Origin: Nocardioides sp. InS609-2
Lineage (GTDB): Bacteria; Actinomycetota; Actinomycetes; Propionibacteriales; Nocardioidaceae
Reading direction: 5' to 3'
Assembly: GCF_023208195.1 (NCBI RefSeq)
Contig: NZ_CP060034.1
Span: 2,914,001 to 2,978,000, forward strand
DNA length: 64,000 nt
The notes under the pieces were generated by a model. It ran no database searches and was not told the origin of the DNA. It was given only the letters and a program-made list of their open reading frames with translations. Shown here one piece after another: positions 16,608 through 25,492 of the stretch. How positions within the stretch are numbered: position 1 is the first letter of the stretch; each line of letters starts with the position of its first letter. Made by a program: the position numbers and the translations under genes.

Positions 16608-19389
16608 GCAGCCGCACCCCGTCGGGGTCCACCTGGGCCAGGCGTTCCGTCACCACCGCGTGAAGGGTGCCGCCGTCGACCAGCCGGATCGTGACCTCGG
16701 TGTCCGGGGCGGCGTACGTCGACTCGACCTGGGCCAGCATGACCGGCCGGCCCAGGGTCGGCGACCACCGGCTCGAGGTCACCCGGCCGCAGAGCCGTCC
16801 CGCCGAGGTCACCAGCTGGCAACCTTCGGCGGGTACGACGGTGCTGCCGGCCGCCCGTAGCGCGACCAGGCGGGTCCCGTCGCCCGCATCCTGATGCCAC
16901 ACCAGCTCGGGGAGGCCGACGAAGTCCGGCTTGTCGAGCTTGACCAGGCCGTCGAGCGCGGCGCTCCCTGCCCGGGTCAGCCCATCGGTGTCCTGGCCCA
17001 CGATCAGGTGACCTTTCTCGAGCCGCAGGATCCGTTGGGCCTCCACCCCGAACGGGCGCACGCCCAGGTCGCTGCCCGCCTCCAGCAGCGACTCCCACAC
17101 GTGCAAGCCGTAGCCGGCCGGGGCGTGCACCTCGAAGCTCAGCTCGCCTGTGAAGCCGATCCGCCACAGGACACAGTCGGGTACGCCGGCGACCGTGCCG
17201 GTCCGCACGTGCATGTAGGGGAAGCCGTCGGCGCCCAGGTCGACGTCCTCGACGACCCGCTGGAGCAGCTCACGCGAGCGCGGCCCGGCGACGTTGATGC
17301 TCGCGTACGCCGTGGTGACCGGCGTGACGTGCACCTGCCAGTCGGGGTGCTCGGTCTGCAGCCAGAGCTCGAGCCACTCCCAGACGGCGCCGGCTCCCGA
17401 TGACGTCGTGCTCATCAGGTAGTGGTCCTCGCCGAGCCGGCCCGTCACGCCGTCGTCGATCACGACGCCGTCCTCGGCGCACATCACGCCGTAGCGCACC
17501 CGTCCGACCTCGAGCTTCGACCACTTGTTCACGTAGACGAGGTTCAGCAGCCGGGGCACGTCGCGACCGCGCAGGTCGAGCTTGCCGATCGGGGTGACGT
17601 CGATGATCCCGACACCGTCGCGGACCGCCGTGACCTCGCCGCTCGGGTCGCCGTAGTGGTCGGGACGGACCCACGCACCGCCCAACAGCGGTACGGCGCC
17701 GTGCCGCTCGTGCCACGCCTGCATGGGTGATCGCCTGACCGGCTCGCGCTGCACACCGGCCAGGGCGCCGAGGGTCACCGGGGCGTACGGCGGCCGCCAG
17801 GTCGTGGTGCCGGTCTCGGCGATCGTCCGGCCAGCGGCCTCGGCGATGATGGCGATCGTGTTGATCGTCTCGAGCTTGCCCTGAGCCGGCCCCATCGTCG
17901 CCGTCGTGTAGCGCTTGGCCAGCTCGGCCGAGCGGTAGCCCTCGGCGACCGCGGTGAACAGGTCCTTGGAGGACACGTCCTCGGAGAAGTCGACGATGCC
18001 GTGCGTGCGACCCCGGAGGAGCGCCGGATGAGCGTCTGCCGGGAGGTCCGGAACCGACGCAGGAGTCTGGCCCGACACGCGCTGGGCGGCCTCCCGCCCG
18101 ATCGCGTCGCCGTGCGCGACCAGCTCCTCGAGGGTGCCGTCACCCACGACGCCTCCGGTGGCCAGCACGCCGGCAGGCAGCCGCGCAGTGTCGGGCCGGA
18201 ACCGCGCCGACGCCGCGTCGTACGCCGGTCGGTCGCCCGCCATGGTCAGCAGTGAGACCGGCGCGGTCCAGCCGGTCGCGGTCACCACCAGGTCGCAGTC
18301 GAGCTTCCGGCCGCTGCCCAGCTCCACCCCGCGCACGCGCCGCCGCCCACGCACCCGGACCACGTCGCCCCCTCGCCGGGCGTCCTCGACGTGCACCACG
18401 TCGACGCCCACCCGCCCGAGGTCGGCCGCCGCGGCGTCGCCCGAGGAGTTCGCGGTCAGCACCACGGCCCGGTCGCCCGGCCGGACGGCGTACAGGTTGA
18501 CCAGCCGCCGCACGGCCGTGGAGAGCATCACCCCGGGGACGTCGTTGCCCGCGAAGACGTAGGGACGCTCGATCAGACCTGGCGCCACCACCAGCACCCC
18601 GACCCGCGCCTTCACCAGGCGCTCGTCCACCTGCGGCAGACCTCGTTGCACGACCGAGACCCAGTTGTCGTCGTAGCGGCCGAGCACCACCGCGTCGGTC
18701 ATCACCTCGACGCCGGCGGCGTCGACCGAGGCGCGCAGCTCGTGCAGCGCAGCCAGGTCGGCCTCGCCACCCCAGCGCAGGTGACCGCCGAGCTCGTGCT
18801 CCTCCTCGACCAGCAGCACCGTGGCACTGGCCCGGGCCGCCGCGACCGCCGCCGCCATGCCGGCCGGCCCCCCACCGGCCACGAGCACGTCGGGGTGCGC
18901 ATGCCGCTTGTCGAAGCGGCCGGGAGGCGCATCCTCGGCGGGTGGGGTGCCGCCGTGCGCGAACCGCTCCAGCACCCGTTCGTACGCCGGCCACAGCCGA
19001 CCAGGGCTCATGAACGTCTTGTAGTAGAAGCCGGCCGGCAGCGCCCGGCGCGCGACCTCGTTGACCGCCTTCACATCGAGCGCCAGCGACGGCCAGGTGT
19101 CCTGGGAGGACACGCTCATCCCCGGCTCGACGAGTCGATGGGCGCCGCGCACGTTGGGCTCGTCCCCGACCTGCACCAGGCAACCCGGGTCGTGATAGCT
19201 CGCGGTCAGCAGGCCCCGCGGCCGGTGGTACTTGAAGCTGCGCGAGAACACGTCCACCCCGTTCGCGGCGAGGGCAGAGGCGATCGTGTCGCCCGGATGA
19301 GCGGAGAACGTGCGGCCGTTCCAGGCGAACCCGAACGACGTGGACCGGTCGATCAGCTCGCCGGACTGTGGCGCCAGACGATGCGTCAT
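16600..19389 (-). CDS. soxA: Sarcosine oxidase alpha subunit SoxA
   Basis: A 929-aa subunit. An N-terminal Fer2_4-like region (RTFSAHPGDTIASALAANG, about residues 20-100) is followed by an NAD-binding Rossmann domain (VLVAGGGPAGMAAAVAAARA, near residue 155) and oxidoreductase core. The C-terminal half (about 560-929) is a GcvT-type folate-binding domain (MQAWHERHGAVPLLGGAWVRP, then GYTGELS-like TGELSFEVH). This is where iminium methylene is transferred to THF. ATG 19389 was chosen: it has GAAGGCG upstream and begins MTHRLAPQSGELIDRS, the normal N-terminus; the frame is open for 51 more codons overlapping soxD and with shadow composition. Length fits the family (about 960). Confidence 0.95.
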   Translation of the reverse strand: MTHRLAPQSGELIDRSTSFGFAWNGRTFSAHPGDTIASALAANGVDVFSRSFKYHRPRGLLTASYHDPGCLVQVGDEPNVRGAHRLVEPGMSVSSQDTWPSLALDVKAVNEVARRALPAGFYYKTFMSPGRLWPAYERVLERFAHGGTPPAEDAPPGRFDKRHAHPDVLVAGGGPAGMAAAVAAARASATVLLVEEEHELGGHLRWGGEADLAALHELRASVDAAGVEVMTDAVVLGRYDDNWVSVVQRGLPQVDERLVKARVGVLVVAPGLIERPYVFAGNDVPGVMLSTAVRRLVNLYAVRPGDRAVVLTANSSGDAAAADLGRVGVDVVHVEDARRGGDVVRVRGRRRVRGVELGSGRKLDCDLVVTATGWTAPVSLLTMAGDRPAYDAASARFRPDTARLPAGVLATGGVVGDGTLEELVAHGDAIGREAAQRVSGQTPASVPDLPADAHPALLRGRTHGIVDFSEDVSSKDLFTAVAEGYRSAELAKRYTTATMGPAQGKLETINTIAIIAEAAGRTIAETGTTTWRPPYAPVTLGALAGVQREPVRRSPMQAWHERHGAVPLLGGAWVRPDHYGDPSGEVTAVRDGVGIIDVTPIGKLDLRGRDVPRLLNLVYVNKWSKLEVGRVRYGVMCAEDGVVIDDGVTGRLGEDHYLMSTTSSGAGAVWEWLELWLQTEHPDWQVHVTPVTTAYASINVAGPRSRELLQRVVEDVDLGADGFPYMHVRTGTVAGVPDCVLWRIGFTGELSFEVHAPAGYGLHVWESLLEAGSDLGVRPFGVEAQRILRLEKGHLIVGQDTDGLTRAGSAALDGLVKLDKPDFVGLPELVWHQDAGDGTRLVALRAAGSTVVPAEGCQLVTSAGRLCGRVTSSRWSPTLGRPVMLAQVESTYAAPDTEVTIRLVDGGTLHAVVTERLAQVDPDGVRLRG

Positions 19390-19406
19390 CGCCTTCGCGG
19401 ACGACC

Positions 19407-19649
19407 TCACGACGGGGGCCGGATCTCGTGGGTGACGGTGTTCCGCTCGACGAGGAAATAGCGCCGGCAGCCCATCCGGTGGTACCAGCGCTCGACGGTC
19501 CAGTCCGCACGGTTGTGGCGCAGGTAGAGGTAGTTGCGCCACTCCGTCGCGGTCGTGGTTGCGGGGTCGGGGCGCGCCCCGGTCTCGCCGACGTACGCGA
19601 ACTCGCCGGCATGGCGCGGCCCGCAGTTCGGGCAGGGTATGAGCATCAT
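19407..19649 (-). CDS. soxD: Sarcosine oxidase delta subunit SoxD
   Basis: An 80-aa zinc-binding subunit, MMLIPCPNCGPRHAGEFAYVG at the start, with the Cys-x2-Cys pair and the His in HAGEF expected for SoxD, and the typical EWRNYLYLRHN and WYHRMGCRRYF segments. It holds alpha and gamma together in the heterotetramer. ATG 19649 overlaps the soxB stop as TGATG. The gene is small but intact, with length usual for the family (about 90-100 aa, here slightly short). Confidence 0.93.
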   Translation of the reverse strand: MMLIPCPNCGPRHAGEFAYVGETGARPDPATTTATEWRNYLYLRHNRADWTVERWYHRMGCRRYFLVERNTVTHEIRPPS

Positions 19650-20908
19650 CAGTGCCCCACCGCCGCTGCGCCCTTCTCGCCGAGCAACCTGCCCCGGGCG
19701 AAGCGCTCGAGCCCGAAGGGCGCGATCAGCTCCGGAGGCCGCCCGTGGGCGATGCAGTCGGCCATCGCCTCGCCGGCCACCGGGCCGGCCTTGAACCCGT
19801 AGGTGCCCCAGCCGACGTCGACCAGGAACCCCTCGACTTCGGTGTGCCCCATGATCGGCGCGAAGTCGGGCGTCATGTCGCACAGCCCCGCCCACTGGCG
19901 CAGCAGCCGCAGCCTGGCCAGCGAAGGCATCAGCTGGAGGACGTGGTCGGCAAGCCCCTCGGTGAACTCCAGGGAACCCCGCGTGGAGTACGACGCGAAC
20001 GGGTCGACGCTGGCGCCGAACACCAGCTCACCGCGGGCGGTCTGGCTGACGTAGACGTGCAGCGATCCGGAGACGACCACGGTGCTCAGGAACGGCTGGA
20101 CGGGCTCGGTGACCGCCGCCTGCAGCGGGAACGTCTGCACCGGCAGTCGCACTCCCGCAAGGTCGGCGACCAGCGTGGACCAGCCGGCGGTGGCGTTGAG
20201 CACGACGGGGGCAGCGATGTCGCCGCGGGTGGTGCGGACGCCGGTGACCCTGCCATGCGCGACGTCGATGCCGGTGACCTCGGTGTCCTGGTGCAAGTGC
20301 ACCCCGAGGCGGTCGGCCGCGCGCGCGTAGCCCCACACGACCGCGTCGTGCCGCACGATCCCGCCGGGCGGGTGGTGGAGTGCGCCGAGGATCGGGTAGC
20401 GGGCCTCGTCCGTGACATCGATCCGCGGCACCAGCCGCTTCACCTCGTGGGCGTCGATGACGTCCGAGTCGACGCCGCTGGCCTTGTTGACCTCCGCGCG
20501 CCAGCGCATGGTGCGCAGCGACGCGTCGCTGTGCGCGAGCGTCAGGTGCCCCCGTCGGGAGAACATCACGTTGAAGTTGAGGTCGGCGGCCAGGCCGGCG
20601 TACAGCTCCAGCGAACGGTCGTAGAAGGCAACGCCCTCGGGGGTCAGGTAGTTCGATCGCAGGATCGCGGTGTTGCGGCCGGAGCCGCCACCGCCGAGGT
20701 AGCCCTTGTCCAGCACGGCCACGTTGGTGATGCCGTGGTTGCGGGCCAGGTAGTACGCCGTCGCGAGGCCGTGCACGCCGCCGCCGATGATGACCACCTC
20801 GTAGCTCGGCCTCAGGTCGTGGCTACGCCAGGCGGGCTGCCACGGCCGGCCGGTGATGCCGTGTCGCAAGAGCGCCAGGCCGGAGTAGCGAGATCGGCGC
20901 TCACGCAT
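19649..20908 (-). CDS. soxB: Sarcosine oxidase beta subunit SoxB
   Basis: A 419-aa FAD- and FMN-binding oxidase subunit that oxidises the N-methyl group of sarcosine. The dinucleotide motif VVIIGGGVHGLATAYYLA is at about residues 38-56, GSGRNTAILRSNY follows near 76-88, and the characteristic GGIVRHDAVVWGYARA near 182-197; in SoxB a His of this region carries covalent FMN. The C-terminus ends CIAHGRPPELIAPFGLERF as in other SoxB. ATG 20908 was chosen; it overlaps the end of the MetF-like gene by 8 bp. The open frame upstream is a shadow of that gene. Confidence 0.95.
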   Translation of the reverse strand: MRERRSRYSGLALLRHGITGRPWQPAWRSHDLRPSYEVVIIGGGVHGLATAYYLARNHGITNVAVLDKGYLGGGGSGRNTAILRSNYLTPEGVAFYDRSLELYAGLAADLNFNVMFSRRGHLTLAHSDASLRTMRWRAEVNKASGVDSDVIDAHEVKRLVPRIDVTDEARYPILGALHHPPGGIVRHDAVVWGYARAADRLGVHLHQDTEVTGIDVAHGRVTGVRTTRGDIAAPVVLNATAGWSTLVADLAGVRLPVQTFPLQAAVTEPVQPFLSTVVVSGSLHVYVSQTARGELVFGASVDPFASYSTRGSLEFTEGLADHVLQLMPSLARLRLLRQWAGLCDMTPDFAPIMGHTEVEGFLVDVGWGTYGFKAGPVAGEAMADCIAHGRPPELIAPFGLERFARGRLLGEKGAAAVGH

Positions 20909-21743
20909 GGGCCAGGTGCCCCAGGGTGCGTTGTCGCCATCGCTCCGTCGCCGACACGTCGCCGAGGGTGTAGACGTGCAGTCCGGCGACCCCTGCACCC
21001 GCCACCTCGGCGAGCAGCCGGTCCGGTCGGTAACCGCCAGGCCGGAGCAGCTTGGCGCTGCCGCGCTGCTTGAGCGCGTAGCGCAGCGAGGGTCCGACGC
21101 CGATCCGGGTGGCGACCTTCGCCAGTCGCAGGGTGTCGACCGGGCCCGGGATCCCCACGTGCACCGGACGGTCGAAGCCGATGTCGCGCGCGTGCCGCAG
21201 CCAGCGCCGGACCGCGACCGCGTCGAAGCACATCTGGGTGACGGCATAGCCACACATCGGGCGCTTCGCGAGCAGGGCCCGGTCGAGCTCGCGGTCGCCG
21301 ATCTTCGGGTGGCCCTCGGGGTACGCCGCCACCCCGGTGAGCCGATGCCCGCCTGCAGCCCCCAGCACTTGGGTGGCCTCGGAGAACTCCCCGACCGGAG
21401 GGTCCGCGTCACCGCCGACCACGAAGACCTCGTAGATTCCCGCCTCGTCCAGCCGCGCGACCAGCTCGGCGAGGTGCTGGCCGTCGCGCACCATCCGTGC
21501 CGCGAGGTGCGGGACGGCCGTGAAGCCTGCCTGCGTCAGCTGCTCGCTCAGAGCCACGGTCGGCTCCAGACCCCGATGCGCGCTGACGGTCACGGTCACG
21601 GTGACCTCGCGCGGCACGTGCTCCAGGACCTGGTCGGCGGTGCCGGGCAGGGCGAGCACCTCGTAGCGGGGCCGGCGCAGCAGCTCGCCCAGGGCGCGCG
21701 CCGTACGCGGGTCCCGGGACTCGGCTTCCCTAGAGACGGTCAC
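20901..21743 (-). CDS. Methylenetetrahydrofolate reductase-like protein (MetF family)
   Basis: A 280-aa TIM-barrel FAD enzyme of the MetF family that reduces 5,10-methylene-THF to 5-methyl-THF. The visible landmarks are FTAVPHLAARMVRDGQHL, GIYEVFVVGGDADPP (an LRGDPP-like strand turn) and HPKIGDRELDRALLAKRP followed by TQMCFD. GTG 21743 is the only reasonable start; it overlaps the upstream methyltransferase end by 14 bp. The place between a homocysteine methyltransferase and soxB suggests it feeds methylene groups from sarcosine into the methyl pool. It is more divergent than housekeeping MetF and could have another folate-linked role. Confidence 0.8.
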   Translation of the reverse strand: MTVSREAESRDPRTARALGELLRRPRYEVLALPGTADQVLEHVPREVTVTVTVSAHRGLEPTVALSEQLTQAGFTAVPHLAARMVRDGQHLAELVARLDEAGIYEVFVVGGDADPPVGEFSEATQVLGAAGGHRLTGVAAYPEGHPKIGDRELDRALLAKRPMCGYAVTQMCFDAVAVRRWLRHARDIGFDRPVHVGIPGPVDTLRLAKVATRIGVGPSLRYALKQRGSAKLLRPGGYRPDRLLAEVAGAGVAGLHVYTLGDVSATERWRQRTLGHLAHA

Positions 21744-22788
21744 GGTAGCCCTGGTTGTGCTCGCGCAGGCCGGGCGCGGTGCCGAAGAACGCGTGCTTCG
21801 ACATGTCCTCGGAGTAGCGGCTCGCCACGGGTTGCCGCCCCAGCGCCTCCGCCATGCTCCGCACATGGTGCGGGCCCGCGCCGCAGCAGAGCCCGAGGTA
21901 GCGCACGCCGTCGGCGTGGGCCTTGGACGCGAAGTCGGCGATCTCGTAGCGGTTGCACACGAACGGGTCGAGCGCCGTCGGGAACGGCATCGTGTCGCCC
22001 AGCAAGGTCGTGCCGTTCTCACGCAGCGACTGGAAGGTCGGCTGCCCGGCGGACGTCCGGTACGGCACCGGCAGCGCGGCCACCGGCACCTCCACCGCCG
22101 CCACGATGTCGGGCAGCAGCGGCAGCATCGTCTCCGGCCCCCGGATGCAGTTGAGTCCGACCACGTCGGCGCCCGCGTCGGCCAGTCGTCGGCAGGCGTC
22201 GGCCAGCGACCAGCCTTCGCGGGTCGTCGGCTCCTGGCCGACGGCCAGGGTGATCACCGACGTCAGCCCGGCGTCCCGGATGACGTCGAGCGAGATCAGC
22301 GCCTCCCCGGCGTAGCGGAACGTCTCCCCGATCACGAAGTCGACGCCCGCCTCCGCGGCCCAGCCGACCTGCTCCTCGAACATGGCCCGGGTGGGCCCGT
22401 GCGACCCGGCGTCGTCGGGGTCGTAGAGGTTGGTGTTGCACACATTGCCGGCCAGGAGCGTGCCCGACTCTTCGGCGACCTCGCGGGCGAGCCGCAACGC
22501 CTCGCGGTTCATCTCCTCGAGCATGCCGTCCTTGCCGACCGCCTTGAGCTTCTCGCGGTGGGCATAGTAGGTGAGCGCCTCGACCACGTCGGAGCCGGCG
22601 TGCACGAAGTCCCGGTGCAGCGAGGTGACCTGCTCCGGGTGGTCGAGGATCACCTCGGGGACGAACGCGCCCGCCTGGAGGTAGCCGCGTCGTTCGAGCT
22701 CGAACAGGTAGCCCTCGGCGCACACCACCGGGCCGTCGGCCAGTCGCTCGAGCAGGCCCGGCCCGCGCGTCGTTCCGCTGCCCGTCAT
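21730..22788 (-). CDS. Betaine-homocysteine S-methyltransferase-like enzyme
   Basis: A 352-aa zinc methyltransferase of the Pfam S-methyl_trans family. Zinc ligands are visible: Cys in VVGLNCIRGPE and the Cys pair in LGLCCGAGPHHV. The N-terminus (LLERLADGPVVCAEGYLFELERRGY in parts) has the BHMT pattern rather than that of cobalamin-dependent MetH. The probable reaction is betaine plus homocysteine to dimethylglycine plus methionine, the first demethylation step in an operon that goes on to sarcosine oxidase. Its start overlaps the upstream stop as TGATG. A different methyl donor, such as an S-methyl sulfonium, is possible given the DmdA-like neighbour. Confidence 0.85.
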   Translation of the reverse strand: MTGSGTTRGPGLLERLADGPVVCAEGYLFELERRGYLQAGAFVPEVILDHPEQVTSLHRDFVHAGSDVVEALTYYAHREKLKAVGKDGMLEEMNREALRLAREVAEESGTLLAGNVCNTNLYDPDDAGSHGPTRAMFEEQVGWAAEAGVDFVIGETFRYAGEALISLDVIRDAGLTSVITLAVGQEPTTREGWSLADACRRLADAGADVVGLNCIRGPETMLPLLPDIVAAVEVPVAALPVPYRTSAGQPTFQSLRENGTTLLGDTMPFPTALDPFVCNRYEIADFASKAHADGVRYLGLCCGAGPHHVRSMAEALGRQPVASRYSEDMSKHAFFGTAPGLREHNQGYRDRL

Positions 22789-23990
22789 CAGGCGCTCGCC
22801 TCCTGGTAGGTGCCTTTCGGCGTCTCCTTCTTGGGGTCCACGAAGGGCCTCGGGACCACGACCGCGCCGATCTCGCCGCGGGCGGTCCGTACGGTCAGCC
22901 TGGTGTCCAGCTCGCTCTGCTCGACCGGCACCAGCGCGAAGCCGATGTTCTTCTCCAGCCGGGGCGACCAGAAGGCCGAGGACACCTGGCCGATCTGATC
23001 GTCACCGTCGAGGACCGGCAGGTAGTCGTCGTGGTAACCGATCATCGGGTCGCCGCCCAGCTCGACGCCGACGACCTTGCGGCGTACGCCCTCCTCCGCG
23101 ATCCGGGTCAGTGCCGCCTTGCCGATGAAGTCCGACTCCTTGTCGAGGTTGACCGTCCAGCCCAGGCCGATCTCGTAGGGGTTCAAGAACGCGTAGTCGC
23201 TGTAGGTGTTGTTGTCGAGCGCGATGTCGGAGCCGTAGCTGAGGATGCCAGCCTCCACCCGGCGGATCTGGCACGGCCCGATCACCGCGAGGTCGTGCGC
23301 CCGGCCGGCCTCGAGCAGGGTGTCCCACAGCTTGAGCCCATCGCGGCTGGCATGGCGCAGGTAGATCTCGTAGCCGATCTCGCCGGTGTAGCCCGTGCGG
23401 CCCACGACCACGTCCATGCCGTTGAGCTCGTACTCCGCGCTCCAGTAGTACTTGAGGTCCAGCACCTGATCGCCGAACAGGTCGCGCATCAGCGCCTGGG
23501 ACTTCGGCCCCTGGATCTGCACCGGCGCCACGTCGGGCTCGCTGATCTGGACGTCGAGACCGGTCTGGCTGGCGACCCCCTTGGCCCAGAGGAGCACGTC
23601 GCCGTCGGCCACCGAGAACCAGAAGCAGTCCTCGGCCAGCCGGAGCAGCACCGGGTTGTTGATCACGCCACCGTCGGTGTCGGTGTTCAGCAGGAACTTG
23701 TTCTGTCCGACCGCGCAGGCGCTCAGGTCGCGAGGAGTCAGCATGTCGGCCAGCCGCAGGGCGTCCGGGCCGGTGATCTCGACCTGGCGTTCGACGCCGA
23801 CGTCCCAGAGGGTCACGTCGCGGACCAGCTTCCAGTACTCGGCGACCGGGTCGTCGTAGTGACGCGGGTGGTACATCCGGTTGCACACGGTGTAGGACTG
23901 CACGCCGTGACGTTCGGACGCGTAGAAGTACGGCGACTTGCGGATGCGGGTGTACATGTGGATCTTCGGTACGTCGTAGGAGAAGCGCAT
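22788..23990 (-). CDS. GcvT/DmdA-like aminomethyltransferase (folate-dependent)
   Basis: A 400-aa folate-binding protein of the glycine-cleavage T family. The N-terminus TRIRKSPYFYASERHGVQSYTVCNRMYHP (in parts) and ERQVEITGPDALRLADMLTPRDLS resemble the DmdA branch (DMSP demethylase) more than housekeeping GcvT. The GYTGEIGYEIYLR and PCQIRRVEAGILSYGSD segments form the folate pocket. ATG 23990 has AGAGGTAGAGG upstream. It lies 46 bp after the FAD oxidoreductase; the two correspond to the two halves of the fused dimethylglycine oxidase of Arthrobacter, so a split dimethylglycine demethylase is the favoured role. DMSP or another methylated substrate is the alternative. Confidence 0.8.
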   Translation of the reverse strand: MRFSYDVPKIHMYTRIRKSPYFYASERHGVQSYTVCNRMYHPRHYDDPVAEYWKLVRDVTLWDVGVERQVEITGPDALRLADMLTPRDLSACAVGQNKFLLNTDTDGGVINNPVLLRLAEDCFWFSVADGDVLLWAKGVASQTGLDVQISEPDVAPVQIQGPKSQALMRDLFGDQVLDLKYYWSAEYELNGMDVVVGRTGYTGEIGYEIYLRHASRDGLKLWDTLLEAGRAHDLAVIGPCQIRRVEAGILSYGSDIALDNNTYSDYAFLNPYEIGLGWTVNLDKESDFIGKAALTRIAEEGVRRKVVGVELGGDPMIGYHDDYLPVLDGDDQIGQVSSAFWSPRLEKNIGFALVPVEQSELDTRLTVRTARGEIGAVVVPRPFVDPKKETPKGTYQEASA

Positions 23991-24036
23991 TGCCTCTACC
24001 TCTCTCTGGCTGGGCTTCCGGGTGGTGGGTCTGGGG

Positions 24037-25392
24037 TCAGCTCCACGGGAACGGTGAGCTGCTGGTCGGGTGCAGGTCGCCGCTGGCGTAGCGACCGAAA
24101 CGGAAGGGCTGCAACAGGTCCTGGGGCTCCCCGAGAAGCTCGCGAGCCACCAGGTCGCCGACGCCGAGCATCTTGTAGCCATGGTTGGAGTCGGCGATGA
24201 CGTAGGCGTTCTGCCGGAAGGTGTCGAAGACCGGGAAGCTGTCCGGCGTGAAGCAGCCGAGCCCCCCGGAGTTCTCGTCCTTGTAGAGGTGGGCCGTGCC
24301 CTCGAAGCGCTGCTGGCAGTGCGCGAGCGCCGCGGTCCACATCCGGGCGAAGTCGGGCTGTGCGACGTACTCGGTGCTGGCCGGGCCGTACGGATCGACC
24401 ACGACCTCACCCGTCTTCTGGTCGACGGCCACGGGGGTGGTGCCGCCTTGCACCCCGCCGAAGGAGAAGTCGGGCTTGTAGTAGATGCCCCACATCCGGT
24501 CGGTGACCAGCTCGCCCGACTCGTCGGTCAACGGGGCGTCGGAGTCGACGTGGATGACGGGAGGCAGCCCCCCTCGGGCATCGGTGAAGGCGCCGGGATC
24601 GACGCCGAGCGTGCCCTCGCGCAGGAGCAGGTAGGTCCACATCGCGACGTCGGCGTGTGTCGTGCCTGCAGCGTCGCGTACGTCGATGGTTGCCGGCAGG
24701 TCCAGCATCGCCCAGAGGTCGCGGACCCACGGGCCGGTCGCCACCACGACGTGATGGCAGCGGATCGGGCCGTGGTCGGTCTCGACCGAGGTGACGGCAC
24801 CGCCGTCCATCCCGAAGCCGACGACCTGCACGCCGGTCAGCACCCGTACGCCGGCCGCCTCGGTCTTGGCTGCCAGTCCCCGCAGGGACGCCTTGTTGTT
24901 GGCGTAGCCGCCACGGTGCTCGTGCAGGACGTTGGTGATACCCGGCGCCTGCCAGTCGCCCAGCAGGTCCCGCAGGTAGCCGCGACATGCGGCCGCGCCC
25001 TCGACGAGCGTCGAGGGGTAGCCGATGTCCTGCTGCTCCGCATGGATCTGGGCGACGTCGGCGTCCATCGCCGCGGGAGCGGCCTGGAGGTAGCCGACGG
25101 GGTGGTAGGAGAACGACTCCGGGTCCGACTCCCAGACGTCGACCGAGTGCGCCATCAGCCGGCGCATCGCCGGCTGGAAGTAGTTGTTGCGGATCACCCC
25201 ACAGGCAATGCCCGATGCGCCGGCCCCCACCGCCGTCTTGTCGAGTACGACGACATCCGCACCCGTGCCCGAGCCGCGGGCCCGCAGCAGGCGGGCGAGA
25301 TGCCAGGCGGTGGACAGTCCGTGTACGCCCGCGCCCACGACGACGTAGCGGCTGCTCGTCGGGACTTCCGGCCCCGGCCCGGGCTGCGACAT
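24037..25392 (-). CDS. FAD-dependent amine oxidoreductase (DAO family), first gene of the operon
   Basis: A 451-aa flavoprotein of the D-amino-acid oxidase/sarcosine oxidase superfamily. The FAD motif YVVVGAGVHGLSTAWHLA is at about residues 16-33, followed by GIACGVIRNNYFQPAMRRL (like the SoxB RSNY segment), and SNHGYKMLGVGDLVARELL near the C-terminus. Probable job: oxidation of the N-methyl group of dimethylglycine (or another methylamine), with the methylene handed to the GcvT-like neighbour. ATG 25392 was preferred, with GAGGCG upstream; an ATG at 25443 would lie inside the operator-like palindrome and has no ribosome site. The gene opens the 10-kb minus-strand operon that ends at 15341. 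Confidence 0.85.
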   Translation of the reverse strand: MSQPGPGPEVPTSSRYVVVGAGVHGLSTAWHLARLLRARGSGTGADVVVLDKTAVGAGASGIACGVIRNNYFQPAMRRLMAHSVDVWESDPESFSYHPVGYLQAAPAAMDADVAQIHAEQQDIGYPSTLVEGAAACRGYLRDLLGDWQAPGITNVLHEHRGGYANNKASLRGLAAKTEAAGVRVLTGVQVVGFGMDGGAVTSVETDHGPIRCHHVVVATGPWVRDLWAMLDLPATIDVRDAAGTTHADVAMWTYLLLREGTLGVDPGAFTDARGGLPPVIHVDSDAPLTDESGELVTDRMWGIYYKPDFSFGGVQGGTTPVAVDQKTGEVVVDPYGPASTEYVAQPDFARMWTAALAHCQQRFEGTAHLYKDENSGGLGCFTPDSFPVFDTFRQNAYVIADSNHGYKMLGVGDLVARELLGEPQDLLQPFRFGRYASGDLHPTSSSPFPWS

Positions 25393-25435
25393 GCGAATCG
25401 CCTCGTCGGCTCGACGGAAACTCTGGCTCGATACC

Positions 25436-25452
25436 GTTGCCATATCGGCAAC
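25436..25452. promoter_or_regulatory. Operator-like palindrome, probable IclR-type regulator site 1
   Basis: GTTGCCATATCGGCAAC is a perfect 6-bp inverted repeat around 5 bp, in the 100-bp gap between the divergent FAD oxidoreductase and IclR-type genes. Its first eight bases, GTTGCCAT, recur in a second palindrome at 26243 before the transporter genes. Confidence 0.6.
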
Positions 25453-25492
25453 AGCGTTGCAGAATCAATCGACGTTAACACGGAGGTACCTC

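Noticed and set aside
18140..19612. A 490-codon open frame overlapping soxA and soxD in another frame
   Set aside because: Arg/Gly/Ala-rich shadow of soxA, which has continuous domain homology.
23991..24036. A glycine riboswitch before the GcvT-like gene
   Set aside because: The gap is only 46 nt and has no glycine aptamer core; the same holds for the other gaps of the operon.
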